Assembly: GCA_020205615.1 (NCBI GenBank)
Contig: CM035160.1
Coordinates: 11,197,821-11,261,820 of the forward strand
Source of the DNA: Panax quinquefolius
Taxonomy: Eukaryota > Streptophyta > Magnoliopsida > Apiales > Araliaceae
Length of the DNA stretch: 64,000 bases
Reading direction: 5' to 3'
Shown here: piece after piece, positions 25,701-35,400 of the stretch
Numbering within the stretch: the stretch's first letter is position 1
How the letters are laid out: each line of letters begins with the position of its first letter
Position numbers and translations under genes: made by a program
The notes under the pieces: model-generated
Told to the model about the DNA's origin: nothing
What the model saw: the letters and a program-made list of their open reading frames with translations, nothing else
The model's database searches: none

Positions 25701-27224
25701 GATATGAAAAATGTGTTAATTTCGGTTATAACCGATTGCTCACCCCTACTGAAGGGTGAGTGGAGTTCTCTCCTTTTATCTTTTTATTTTTATTTTTTTT
25801 TTCAAATTTGTTTTGGTGCTACCAAAGTTGGCATAGTACTTGGCATCACAATTCACAACCTCTATTTTATAAAAGAAAAAACTTATTCTTGTTTATGATT
25901 AATTCATCATGTAAACTCATTTAATTACCTTGGGCAAACTTGACTCATTTGGTATCTGTACTCATGGTTTGGCTTCAATTTAGTCCTTTTACGTTATTTT
26001 TTTTTTTCAAAAATCTCCCTATATTTTAGAGTAGGGAATTGTTAAATCTACTTTTTCACAACAAAAGTGTCAATCGCTATAGGATCTATAGGGACACTTC
26101 ATTTTCTGTTGTGGATTTAACAATTTCCTTTAATATTTTAGTCCTCAACAATGTCACTTCATTAAAAATAATTTGACATGGCATTAAGAAAAGAAATGAT
26201 GAGATGTAATTCTTTTAATCCCATGTATACTAGATTAAGGACAATAATGTCTTTTACCCATATTTTAGTTTCAAAAAATAAAAAATCTAATTTACTATTT
26301 TTCCTAGTTTATTTGCAATATTTTAAAATTCTCATAGTTGATACTAATATTTGTTTTATTTTAATTAGTGCAATAATCTATAATGAAAACTACTTAAAAA
26401 TTATTACTAATTGTAAAATGTTATTTTTAAAATAAAAATAAACTTATGCAAGAATTTAAAATTTAATTGTTGCTAATTTACTATGATCATAATTGTAAAA
26501 ATGTTATTTTAAAAATTAAAATAAACTTATGCAAGAATTTAAAATTTAAGTTTTGCAAATTAACCATGATCATCTTTATTGATTAAACTGAGAGGCTTGA
26601 TTTTTAGTGATATTAATAGCCGTTTGAGAATAATGATATCATACAAGATATTATTGTCCTTAGTTTCACATATTTGTAGTTAAAAAATTACACCTTAGCA
26701 TATTTTCCCTTCTTTTTAGTGCCATGTCAACTTTTCTAATGAGGTGGCAGCGTTTGAGGACCAAAATAATACTCTAAAAAATACTGCAAAGAGATTTTTG
26801 AGAAAAAAAACAACCACGAGTACAAGGACCAAATGAGTCATTTTGCCATTGCCTCCTTATATAAGAAAGAAAAAGGTACGAGTTTTTAAGAAAAAAAAGA
26901 AGTTTTTTGATAATTTCATTTGTTCGGTAATCAGTTGCACATTCTTTGGCAAGAATACTTGAATCGATTAATTTCTTCAGACATCTTTTTGGTCACGTAC
27001 ATATCAAAAAAGCAACAATTTCTCAAATCGTTGCGTTTGATTTTCAGGTCCTTACTGTAAAGGGTATATTCGATAAAAATCTAAAGGAATTGTATCTATG
27101 TTATCTCAAGTCACCAAGGCATGGGGAGTTCAGTCTTTCACGTTTCTGGGATTATGTCAACTACAATGACTATTACACAGAAGTTATCGGTAAAGAAATG
27201 GGCCACCATGATTTCTCCATCTAA
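4791..27224 (+). CDS. GCP6: Gamma-tubulin complex component 6-like (Spc97/Spc98 family)
   Basis: Subunit of the gamma-tubulin ring complex that nucleates microtubules. Exons inferred: 4791-4979, 6782-7486, 8202-8408, 8515-8826, 9564-about 9717, 9932-11128, 12337-12478, 12590-12749, 12903-13066, 14208-14296, 14744-14843, 22569-22630, 24027-24186, 27048-27224, with consistent phases elsewhere; about 1,270 residues. Exons 2-4 form the N-terminal GRIP1-like part ([30 protein letters not shown]). Exons 5-6 are the long low-conservation middle typical of GCP6. Exons 7-14 are the GRIP2/C-terminal domain ([40 protein letters not shown]). Start chosen at ATG 4791 (CAACAATGGCG context). Exons 5 and 6 contain three apparent frame breaks (near 9605, 9980, 10108), so the gene is either damaged or misassembled there. 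Introns carry several mobile elements. The paralogue choice (GCP6 over GCP5) rests on length and the large insert. Confidence 0.85.
7640..7830. repeat. Two-unit imperfect tandem repeat in intron 2
   Basis: Two units of roughly 95 bases share ATTAAAA...GAAGTATTAAA.TTCCTGATG...CCAAGTG. No function is apparent; probably a decayed mobile-element piece. Confidence 0.45.
9178..9480 (+). repeat. LINE- or SINE-like 3' end remnant with internal duplication
   Basis: In intron 4 a 51-base unit (AAATCAATTTCTTCTTTCC to GAGGGGGTT) is tandemly doubled at about 9179-9280. It is followed by a segment that resembles plant non-LTR retrotransposon 3' tails (TGTGTACTGTTTGGGTCCC, then a T-rich stretch and an A-rich end near 9472). 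A partial copy of the same segment (TTTAGGAGCATTTTGTTCTCC) recurs at about 9487. No reverse transcriptase remains, so the class is tentative. Confidence 0.35.
13221..13515. repeat. Local tandem duplication in intron 9
   Basis: Two copies of a roughly 110-140 base segment, each running from TTAATGTTCAAAGCTTCATA to TTTTAGATTTTCTTGTATTAA and then a shared CTACATGATGT. The copies differ by small insertions. They directly precede the plastid insert at 13533. Confidence 0.65.
13533..13790 (-). pseudogene. atpI: Nuclear plastid DNA insert: start of atpI
   Basis: Read on the minus strand, the segment encodes the beginning of the chloroplast ATP synthase subunit a (CF0-IV): [14 protein letters not shown], then [19 protein letters not shown] and [15 protein letters not shown]. 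Here the start codon region reads GATAATG instead of ATGAATG and a few codons are lost, and the frame stops after about 60 residues, so it is a dead fragment. About 60 bases 5' of the start (minus strand) appear to be plastid leader sequence. It lies in the intron between GCP6 exons 9 and 10, antisense to that gene. Confidence 0.85.
14254..14353 (+). repeat. 50-base tandem duplication spanning an exon-intron border
   Basis: Two adjacent 50-base units (14254-14303 and 14304-14353) differ by two C-to-G changes. Each contains the last coding part of GCP6 exon 10 plus its donor: the first reads ACTCAG|GTACGC, the second ACTGAG|GTACGC. The proximal donor keeps frame with exon 11; use of the distal one would add 50 bases and shift frame. 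Confidence 0.9.
15210..15490. other. Unidentified GC-richer island in intron 11
   Basis: A stretch of higher GC than the flanking intron, with polyT-G8 at its start and sequence such as CGGCGGGAACCCCTTGG. No open frame or recognised element. Possibly a piece of another mobile element. Confidence 0.3.
15676..15839 (-). repeat. 3' LTR of intronic copia element
   Basis: Direct repeat of 20303-20439, 164 bases. It is longer because of a tandem copy of CCAGGGCGTAAAACAAGGAA and 8 extra bases near its left end. Confidence 0.9.
16110..20096 (-). pseudogene. Copia gag-pol remnant
   Basis: Several broken frames on the minus strand. Gag starts near 20096 ([10 protein letters not shown]...). A CCHC knuckle ([14 protein letters not shown]) lies at about 19290. 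The protease motif reads DLGATDHM instead of the usual DSGA (about 19010-19040), so it is probably inactive. The integrase core shows its first two Asp residues in HSDIWGP and FIDDCT (18420-18600), but the frame breaks before the Glu. Reverse transcriptase keeps YVDD at 16772-16783, and the following KYFLGIKV block lies at about 16670. RNase H ends near 16140. Multiple stops and frameshifts: non-functional. Confidence 0.9.
20303..20439 (-). repeat. 5' LTR of intronic copia element
   Basis: 137 bases, direct repeat of 15676-15839. The primer binding site lies directly inside it. Confidence 0.9.
20469..20857 (-). repeat. 3' LTR of non-autonomous element
   Basis: 389 bases, matching 21880-22277 along its length with scattered substitutions and short gaps. 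Shared blocks include CCCAATACTTGGGGACCAAG and TAATAAACTTCTTGA. Confidence 0.88.
21485..21640. repeat. Tandem repeat inside non-autonomous LTR element
   Basis: About four units of some 37 bases built on GAAACTTTGGGGGTTGAATTGA-like sequence (each shorter than the run quoted varies by a few bases), lying between the LTRs. No coding sense is visible. Confidence 0.7.
21880..22277 (-). repeat. 5' LTR of non-autonomous element
   Basis: 398 bases. Its left terminus reads TAATGT where the other copy has TGATGT. Confidence 0.88.
24273..24332. repeat. (CCCCT)n tract followed by poly-A
   Basis: A C-rich run with CCCCT periods at 24273-24316, then 16 A at 24317-24332, in the intron after GCP6 exon 13. 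The minus strand has many G-runs of three or more and could form G-quadruplexes. Confidence 0.85.
24740..25748. mobile_element. Non-autonomous hAT-type DNA transposon
   Basis: Ends TAAGACTGAGCAA... and ...TTGCTCACCCCTA are imperfect inverted repeats. They are flanked by 8-base sequences TTGAAGGG (24732-24739) and CTGAAGGG (25749-25756), which match at 7 of 8 and fit hAT target duplications. Subterminal regions are full of TTCGGTTATTCGG motifs on both strands, as in hAT elements with transposase-binding arrays. The 1,009-base body has a TCTCATCTCTCA/GATCTCGATCTC repeat zone (about 24980-25150) and no transposase. Confidence 0.78.
25931..26848. mobile_element. Long-inverted-repeat element (Mutator-like MITE candidate)
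   Basis: The left end (GGGCAAACTTGACTCATTTGG) and the right end read in reverse (TGGCAAAATGACTCATTTGG) match. Homology continues inward for over 100 bases, including TTTTTCAAAAATCTC, a TTTTGG/TTAGTCCT-type block and GACATGGCA. Flanks ATTACCT and ATTGCCT might be a worn target duplication. No transposase is seen. Assignment to Mutator-like elements rests only on the long terminal inverted repeats. Confidence 0.55.
26410..26573. repeat. Two 81-82 base tandem units
   Basis: Units 26410-26490 and 26491-26573 each run from AATTGTAAAA to ATGATCAT with few differences. They lie inside the inverted-repeat element. Confidence 0.75.
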
Positions 27225-28727
27225 AGGCGGTGCGACATGCTGATTCTGACGAGATGCTATACAAGATCATCAAATGATTAAGAGGTATGGTGTATTGTTG
27301 GTCTACATAGAATAGCTGGTTGTTGAAATCATTAAGTCTGTATGGTGGCTTTGCTGATCCATGTATCAACTCCCTCAAGCCTGAATGTTCACCATTTTTC
27401 ATCAGCTTCAATTGATTGGAGATGCTAGATTTCAACACGATTTCAGAGTCGTTATTTAACCTTACGAACCTTCACAAAGAAAGGTTGTAGATGTATCATG
27501 TATGTATAATAAGTTTTTTAAAACAAATCCATATACACTAGTGGCTAGGATTTATGAAGATATGCAATAGTTTGTTGCAATTGTTTCTTGTATAGGTGAA
27601 GAAAAAATGTTGTTGATTACTAGCTTGTTCAGTGTTGTAGTTGCTTCAGTTGAGAGCACATAGCCATGGGCTGTATGTATTGATGTACAAACAATTATTT
27701 ATTTATTTACATAATTTCTTTTTTTATGAGGGTTTCTGGTGTTTGTTGTCTCTTCTTAGTTATGTAAATGTCGATATAACCTTGGTTGACATTGACCTTC
27801 TTCATACAGTCTTTCCTTGATCCCATGGAATTAATAATTTATCCTGTAGCACTACATTTAAGCCTACAGCACAGGGTAAATGTGTGAAATTATATATGCA
27901 CTTTCAATTCAAAAAATTGTATTTGGTGATACAATGAAAGTAATATAAAGGGGACTATTATTTCTACGTTTTTTTTTTTGTTATTTTTATATGATTCTCT
28001 GTCACATGAAGATTAAACTCACTTTATGTTCATGTCAGAGAAAATATTAAAAATACCTAATATAAATAGTTGAGTATAAAATAGTCAAAGAAGAGTGTTT
28101 AATTATTTATCAAACACTATTGAACTCTTTCAAAAATACATTATTCAATTGATTTTATTCCATTGTTATTCTAAATTTTACTAAAGTTATATTTGGATTT
28201 ATGTGAGAGAAATGAAAGGAATATAAAATGAATTAATTATACTTCGTATTTATAATTTTTATAAGCATATAAAATAGTAGGATTAGGTTCATTAGGAAAA
28301 ATTATATATACATACATAATTATATAATATTACTAAAAGGAAACATTTGACTTCTAATATTTTTAAAACTTTATTATATAACTAGACTTTTAATTGCTTT
28401 GTATAATTTAAAATGTAATATAATGCTTTGTATAAAACTTGGCTCAAAATGTAATATAATGCTTTGTATAGTTTTAATTAATTGAATTTTATTTATTTGA
28501 ATATATTATAAATTTTAATGATAAATAATTATTTGAATTTTGAATAAAAGTAAACTGAATCCAACCCATTTGCCACCCGTTACTCCAGAGTCCAAGTACG
28601 ACAATTACACTCAACTTCCTTTGTCGGGAGCTCATCGAGACACTAAAAAGCTAACATATACTGATATAGAGACAGGCGGAACAGAACAGAACAGAACAGA
28701 ACAGAGAAGTTATAAAATAGCAGTAGT
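27225..28727. other. 3' flank of GCP6 and intergenic region
   Basis: Presumed 3' UTR then AT-rich intergenic sequence. Three near copies of AATGTAATATAATGCTTTGTA occur at about 28410-28470, and a (GAACA)n microsatellite at 28679-28706. No further gene is recognised. Confidence 0.5.
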
Positions 28728-29043
28728 TAGAGCATCTACTGCAACTAGACTATCTGATAGTCCATATGACATCAACAAATATCATTTAGTCTTCCATCTT
28801 TTCAACGGATAGACTATCTCGTGGACTATAATTTAAAAAGATTAAAATAATCTATAAATTCAAAAAAGTTCTAATCTCATTCCACTCTCTCATTTAAATA
28901 TAATTAAAATTATAAAAGTTCTTAGATTTAATTTTGTTAATGCTTCAAATATAGTCACGGACTATATTTGGTCTGCCTGTTAGATTGAAAGATAAATGTT
29001 AGACTAAATATAATTAGAATTATGCTGCTGGAGAGTTGCTCTA
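28728..29043. mobile_element. MITE-like element upstream of the GH3 gene
   Basis: Ends TAGAGCATCT... and ...GAGTTGCTCTA form short imperfect inverted repeats, the AGAGCA-type termini common in plant MITEs. Inner parts also pair partially (GTCTAAC/GTTAGACT-like segments). No clear target duplication was found, so the superfamily is open. It lies about 440 bases upstream of the GH3 start codon and may contribute to that promoter. Confidence 0.5.
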
Positions 29044-29083
29044 AAAGAGTAAATCTTGTTCAAAATTTAACCTTTCCCTTTCA

Positions 29084-29090
29084 TTATAAA
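29084..29090 (+). promoter_or_regulatory. Candidate TATA box of the GH3 gene
   Basis: TTATAAA precedes a pyrimidine-rich tract (CACTCTCTCTCTGCC at about 29149) and a leader of some 360 bases. Suggested only by position and sequence; no start-site evidence. Confidence 0.35.
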
Positions 29091-29183
29091 CCAACCCATT
29101 AGATTCTACATACATCTAATCTAATACATTCCTCCCCCACCCCAACCCACTCTCTCTCTGCCACAACTCGAAACAGAGTAAAT

Positions 29184-29320
29184 CTTGCATTTTGATTGAA
29201 CCATTTCAAAAACTTTTTTTTATTTCTCATCTTTACTCTCTTATCTGATCTGTTCTTGCATTTTGTTTGAACAATTTCAAAAACTCTTTTTTCTTTCTCA
29301 GTTTACTCTCTTATCTTGTT
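29184..29320 (+). repeat. Tandem duplication in the GH3 leader
   Basis: Two units of about 70 bases each start CTTGCATTTTG and contain CAATTTCAAAAACT-like sequence and TTTACTCTCTTATCT. They lie in the presumed 5' leader; the C+T-rich second unit ends in sequence that could also be a leader intron. Confidence 0.65.
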
Positions 29321-29482
29321 TAAATTTAATGTGTATTTTTTTTCTTCTAACTTTTCAGTTCTAGCTGATTTGAATGATATTTTTTAAAAGAAGTTATTCT
29401 TATTGTTCTTTGGGATTGATTATAAAGTAATTATTTTTTTTGTGCTAAAAATTTCAGATTTTAAGCAATACTTGTGACCAAA

Positions 29483-32400
29483 ATGGGGAGGCTTGTAATA
29501 CCGATGGTGGGGTTCTTGTTCTTGTTGTGCTGGGCAGCAGTTTCAGAAGCAGAGTACATGAAATATAAGGACCCAAAAAAGTCATTGGGTGTAAGAATCA
29601 AAGATTTGATGAGCCGAATGACACTTGAAGAAAAGATTGGCCAGATGACTCAGATTGAGCGCAAAATTGCATCGGCTGATGTGATCAACAAGTACTTTAT
29701 CGGTATGCAGCCTCTTTACATTTTGAACATTCTTCATTGAAATTATTTTTATATTTTACTTTGTTTATATACATAAATCCAAATGAATCTACTCACATCC
29801 ACGGTCCATATATGATATACCCCCTTTGTCTTTTAGTCGACATGGCTAACTTGAGAAAGTTTAAGAGACTAAAGTGTTCATTAAGATACACCTGGATGCA
29901 GTGGTGAAGCCAGGATTTTGATCTGGGGGTCAAAATATTGTGATCATATAAATAATTTGGCGGGGGTTCGGTGGCTAAAGAAGGGGTTGATCCGTATCAT
30001 CTTGACTTGGTTCTGCTTCCTCTATTTTTTTAATAATACCGGGATACCCTCCTTATTGACCCTTAATACTCCTTTCTAATCACAAATTTATTAATAAATA
30101 TTTAAATTCCTTGTGTTATGAAAATAATCTAAATTAAATTATTATTTATTTTAAAAATTTTAGAGGAAGATGCATACATAAAAGAGTAGAAGTAATATGA
30201 AATTGAGAAAGTTATAAATATTTCAATTTGACCCCCTATATTAAAAAAATTATAAAGTTTCAGTAGGGTCAATTTGTTCATTACACTTAAATTTCTTCTA
30301 AATTCATCATATATCATAAAAAAAATTTCAGTAATTGACCCCACAAGTTCCAATGCTGCCTGGATGTATATATATAAATATATTACTTATGGTTATACCT
30401 TTGAAGTATGAATGTATGATACACACTACTATTTTACCTTCTTTTTTTTCAATTTTTCCTTAAAAGCTAAGGTTATTGTTGTTTACATCTCTGTTGTTTA
30501 TGTCAAATTGCAAACATGGTATGCATCTCTGTGTATTTGAACAAGGCCACAATTAACAGCATATTCTTTCATTGGTGAACCTTCATTGCAGCATTTTAAA
30601 CTTTTTTAATTCACTGAACTTTAATTTTAACTATTTTAAAAAAGGAGCAAGCACCCTACTTTCGCTTATAAAAATTGAGCAAGTGTATTGCCTTCACCAT
30701 TTCCAGCAAGTCATTCTAATTTCGGAATTCGGATGAGGCTTTAATACTTCTAGAATTATAAACCCTTTCATATGTTGTATTTACTTACATGGTCATAAAC
30801 ATTCTGCTGATATTTGAAAATTTAAAGTGTATGTAAGTTGGTTGGGTTTAATGGAGAATAAATTACTTAAGCAGGGAGTATATTGAGTGGTGGAGGGAGT
30901 GTACCAGCTCCAAAGGCATCTGCTGAAAGTTGGGTTAATATGGTGAATGATTTTCAAAAGGGTGCTATTTCCACCCGTCTTGGAATTCCCATGATTTATG
31001 GCATTGATGCCATTCATGGCCACAACAACGTCTACAATGCAACAATCTTCCCTCACAATATTGGCCTTGGAGTTACCAGGCAAGTAACAGGAACTATGAC
31101 TGTGAATAGTTTTTAAACATAATATAGATTAAAATCTTATATTCCGCAACCCTTCATTTACTATAGGGAAATGGCCTAGGGAATGCAAATTTCCCTTCGA
31201 GTCTCATGCATGCCATGCTTTCACTGAAGGAATATGATGGTTTGAGATACTAACATCATTTAGGGGGCAAGCTGTTTCGTAATGAAACTAAGTTGACAAC
31301 TAAATATTTGATGATTGCAGGTTTCTAGTATGTTAAAACTCTTCACAATATAGAAACGAAAAAAGTTGGCTATTTGAGATTCTGAGAAGATTCAATATGT
31401 TTAATGTGAAAACATAGGAAATATTATGAGAGATATTGGTGTTGTGGAATTCTGTTTATGAACCTGTTCTGGATGAATATCATTATATAACACGGAGATT
31501 TGGAACCATGGATCTGTTTATCTTTTACCCAACATAGCTTACCTATGCAATGAAGACAGAGTGAAAAGATTTGATTAACATTTTTTATACTCTGTTGGAA
31601 TTTTGGTTTTTGAATCTTAATCTGCTTTCTCCAAATATATTGTTTTATGAGTTCATAATATGCTTATATTTGAATTCATTTTAATCTTATCAGAGATCCT
31701 GAGCTTGTCAAGAGGATTGGGGCTGCAACTGCTCTTGAAGTTAGAGCAACAGGAATTCCTTATACATTTGCTCCTTGTATTGCGGTAACTTCAAAACGCA
31801 TACTTCTACTTTTAGGAACTCTAATTTGTTCTGTCTAATAATTTAGTTCAACAGGTTTGCCGGGATCCGAGATGGGGTCGTTGTTATGAAAGTTATAGTG
31901 AAGATCATAAGATTGTTCAAGCAATGACTGAAATTATTCCCGGTTTACAGGGAGATATCCCTGCGAAATCTCGAAAGGGCATTCCCTTCGTTGCTGAACA
32001 GTATGTCTTGAAACTCTGTATCTCTTTATCCCTTTGATAAATAATCACCTAGTGGCAGTTTCATTCCAAAGGGAAAATTTTATGATGCATCATAATGATT
32101 TTTGATGTATCATCTAAGGCTAGACTCAGTGTATAGGGTTTCACAGTAGTCCTACTTGCTGATATACATGGATAGAAATGGTAGCAAAGTGTATTCCACC
32201 ACATTTACTCTCTCAGAATACCTACTTGCTTTCAGACTTGAATTGAATACAACGTTCTCATCAAAACTCTCCTATTCTAATCATTCATGAAAAACTCTTC
32301 CACTACCATATACATGTCATTAAAGGTGATCACAAGGGCCTGAGATACGTGATCTTTGTGTTATGATAAAAGTTCAGTTCTTTCTCTATACCATTATTGG

Positions 32401-35400
32401 TCTTCGTTACGACGAGCTCAGCCTTCTTTCGAGATGTCTTCACACTAACTATTTTTGGGTCAATCTGATTGATGACGCACTTCATATATTTTGCAACCGA
32501 TGAAGGTGACTTACCTTGCCAGATTTATGATGATTACTGTAATCCTGGGTAGTGTGATTACATACATGAACTTAAATAATATGCTTTGATAAAAGGTGGA
32601 TAGAGTCACATGCTGATATACAATTTTTTTTGTGCCCAGCACATTGTAGGCCTTCTTCTGGGCCAAGCATTATCAAGATATCGAACATTTATTAATGGCA
32701 AATCATAAATGCTTGGTCCCGTCAATCCTTTTGCCTTGTATTTTAATGTGCTGATGTTAATACAATGTAATGGATCCCATTTTTTTATTCAGCATAGTGG
32801 TCCCATTATTTTTTCCAGCTGTACCCCCCTCTATCTGTTGCAGCTTCTTCACATTTTTTTTGCCTTTGAAAATCCAGGAGGACAGAAAGAGCAGAAACTA
32901 GTTCTCTTCAACTTAAAATGTTTTCTACTTATGTTTAATAAGCTAATATTAAGCTCAATTAATTAATTAAGTATAATAATTGTTTTGTCCTATCAATTGC
33001 AATGATAATCATATGGATGATGGGTTAAGTAACGTTCCTGAATTATGATACTGTTCCTCTAACAAATTGTTTAATGTGGTCAAGGACAAAAGTTGCAGCC
33101 TGTGCTAAACACTTCGTGGGAGATGGTGGCACAGTCAAGGGCATTGATGAAAACAACACTGTCATAAACTTCAATAACTTGGTCAGCATCCACATGCCTG
33201 CATACCTAGACTCCATTAGAAAGGGTGTGGCAACAATAATGGTGTCCTACTCAAGCTGGAATGGGAAGAAGATGCACGCTAACCGCGATCTCGTCACTGG
33301 CTTTCTCAAGGACAAGCTCAAGTTCAGGGTAATAAAATATGTTTAATTGAATAGAAGATTGCTTCATTCTCTTGAAACAAAGCAGCGGGAAAGTCTAGCA
33401 TAATTGAGTTTCTGTGGATATTTTTCAGGGTTTTGTCATATCAGATTGGCAGGGTATTGACAAGATTACCTCCCCACCCCATGCAAACTATTCTTATTCA
33501 GTTCAAGCTGGAGTTCAGGCAGGAATAGACATGGTTAGTCCAAATGCATTAGGATGCAAATTTGTCCGTTCCAAATATCTATCTCTCTGTCTTGTTTTTG
33601 GACTATTTCAAGTTTGTGCAAAAATAAGGCAGAAAATAAGTTTGTTTCAGATTAGCTAACTACCGTCTGTAATGTCAAAATGAAATCTAACTTAAGCTAG
33701 ATCTAATGTTGAGCTTCCCAAATTGTCCATACTTTATCAGGTTTAGTTCATAACAAAAACTTAACTTCGGATCACTGGAATGTATGATCTATCGTCCAAA
33801 AGAAGGAAAAGAAAAGATTTTGTGCGCAGAGAGAAAGAGAGAGAGAGAGTAAAGAAGAAAAAAAAACACAAGAAACATGTACAACTCATAACTGCATTGA
33901 CATATTCTAATATAGTTGGTCTTGACGTTTTGCAGATTATGCTTCCGGAGAGCTTTACAGAGTTCATTGATGATTTGATCTTCCAGGTGAAGAAAAATAT
34001 TATCCCTATGAGCAGGATCGATGATGCTGTAAAGAGGATCTTGAGGGTTAAGTTTATAATGGGGCTTTTTGAGAAGCCAATGGCTGATCTCAGCTTGGCC
34101 GGCCAACTAGGAAGCCAGGTCCGTCATTTCCACTTTATTTAGTTTTAAAAAGTATTGCTTGATTACTTTTCATCTAGTTCTTGTGATTTTAGAAGTGCTT
34201 CCTGTTGGAAAAATACGAATAAATATAGGATTCAACTATAAAATAAAAGAAGGGCAGAAATAAACTTGTCGATTTAGAGCGAATAATTTTGAGCAGAGGC
34301 GTGCAGCGCACTGTCCATAAGTAGAAATTTCGCCCATCGGAGAACTTTTCTTGGTGCTAAGGTCACTGACGAAATCCTACTCCAGGATTCAACGGCTCTT
34401 CACCCAACTAATCAACACTTGAAATAGTTGAATGACCCAGGAACAACTTCTAATTTTCCTTACTCAAACTCAAAAATTGTACCACATATATATATAAGTG
34501 GACAACAACAGCTTTTATAGAAAATTATAATGGAAGAATTAATATATATAAATATGCATTTTTAGTATGCAAAATATCCTTTTTAGTATGCAAAAAAGGT
34601 GACCACTTTTGTTGAAATTGACAAGTAGCAGTACTAGATATTCCAGTAAAAAGTGTGTTGAAACAAAGTGAGCTCAGCCTTTTATAGAAAGGAATTGCAA
34701 CGGTAACATCATGAACGGTAATATCTCTTTAATATCTAACAACGGTAATATATTAATGCAACGGTAAAATCATGAACGGTAATATATTATAAATATCCCA
34801 ATAATTAAGCAATTAATATTTATTTAACAGTTACAAATCTTCATATTAACTAATATGTACATTTTATTTAACTTTGTAATATTTTATTTTGTATAAAATA
34901 CAACAATCCCCCACATATTACAAAGTAAAAATAAATTGAGTAAGAAATATAAGAATGCAGTGCGTTAACACTGGTGTCTTTTGGACTATGAACCAATGTA
35001 TAGAGTGAATAGGACTTGATTCACATGAATTTGGTGAAATGAAAATTTCTATGAACCTTCTTCCTTATTATGAATCAGTAATCATATTACTCACACTACA
35101 AACTTTAATAGAAGTTGTTCTATGCGATTTGGCACATTTTGGCCTTGCGCCATACCTGGAATTCATGAGCGCTCTAGAAAACCTATCTTGTTTTCATAAG
35201 AGGCGGCCCCACCTCTACACTCATATAGGTGTTTCCATCAAATGTGTTCTACAGTTAAACACATCACCCAATAGGACTATGGAAAACATTAAGAATATAT
35301 AACTCAACCTCTAACACTGTAGAATTACACTATCCTACACCATAGGGATGAACTCAAATATTTATAAAATAGATAGTGTCTCAACCAATCAACCAATGAT

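Noticed and set aside
33761..34106. Minus-strand frames over a GH3 exon
   Set aside because: Overlap the conserved exon 33936-34118; hydrophobic content comes from reverse-reading an A/G-rich intron.
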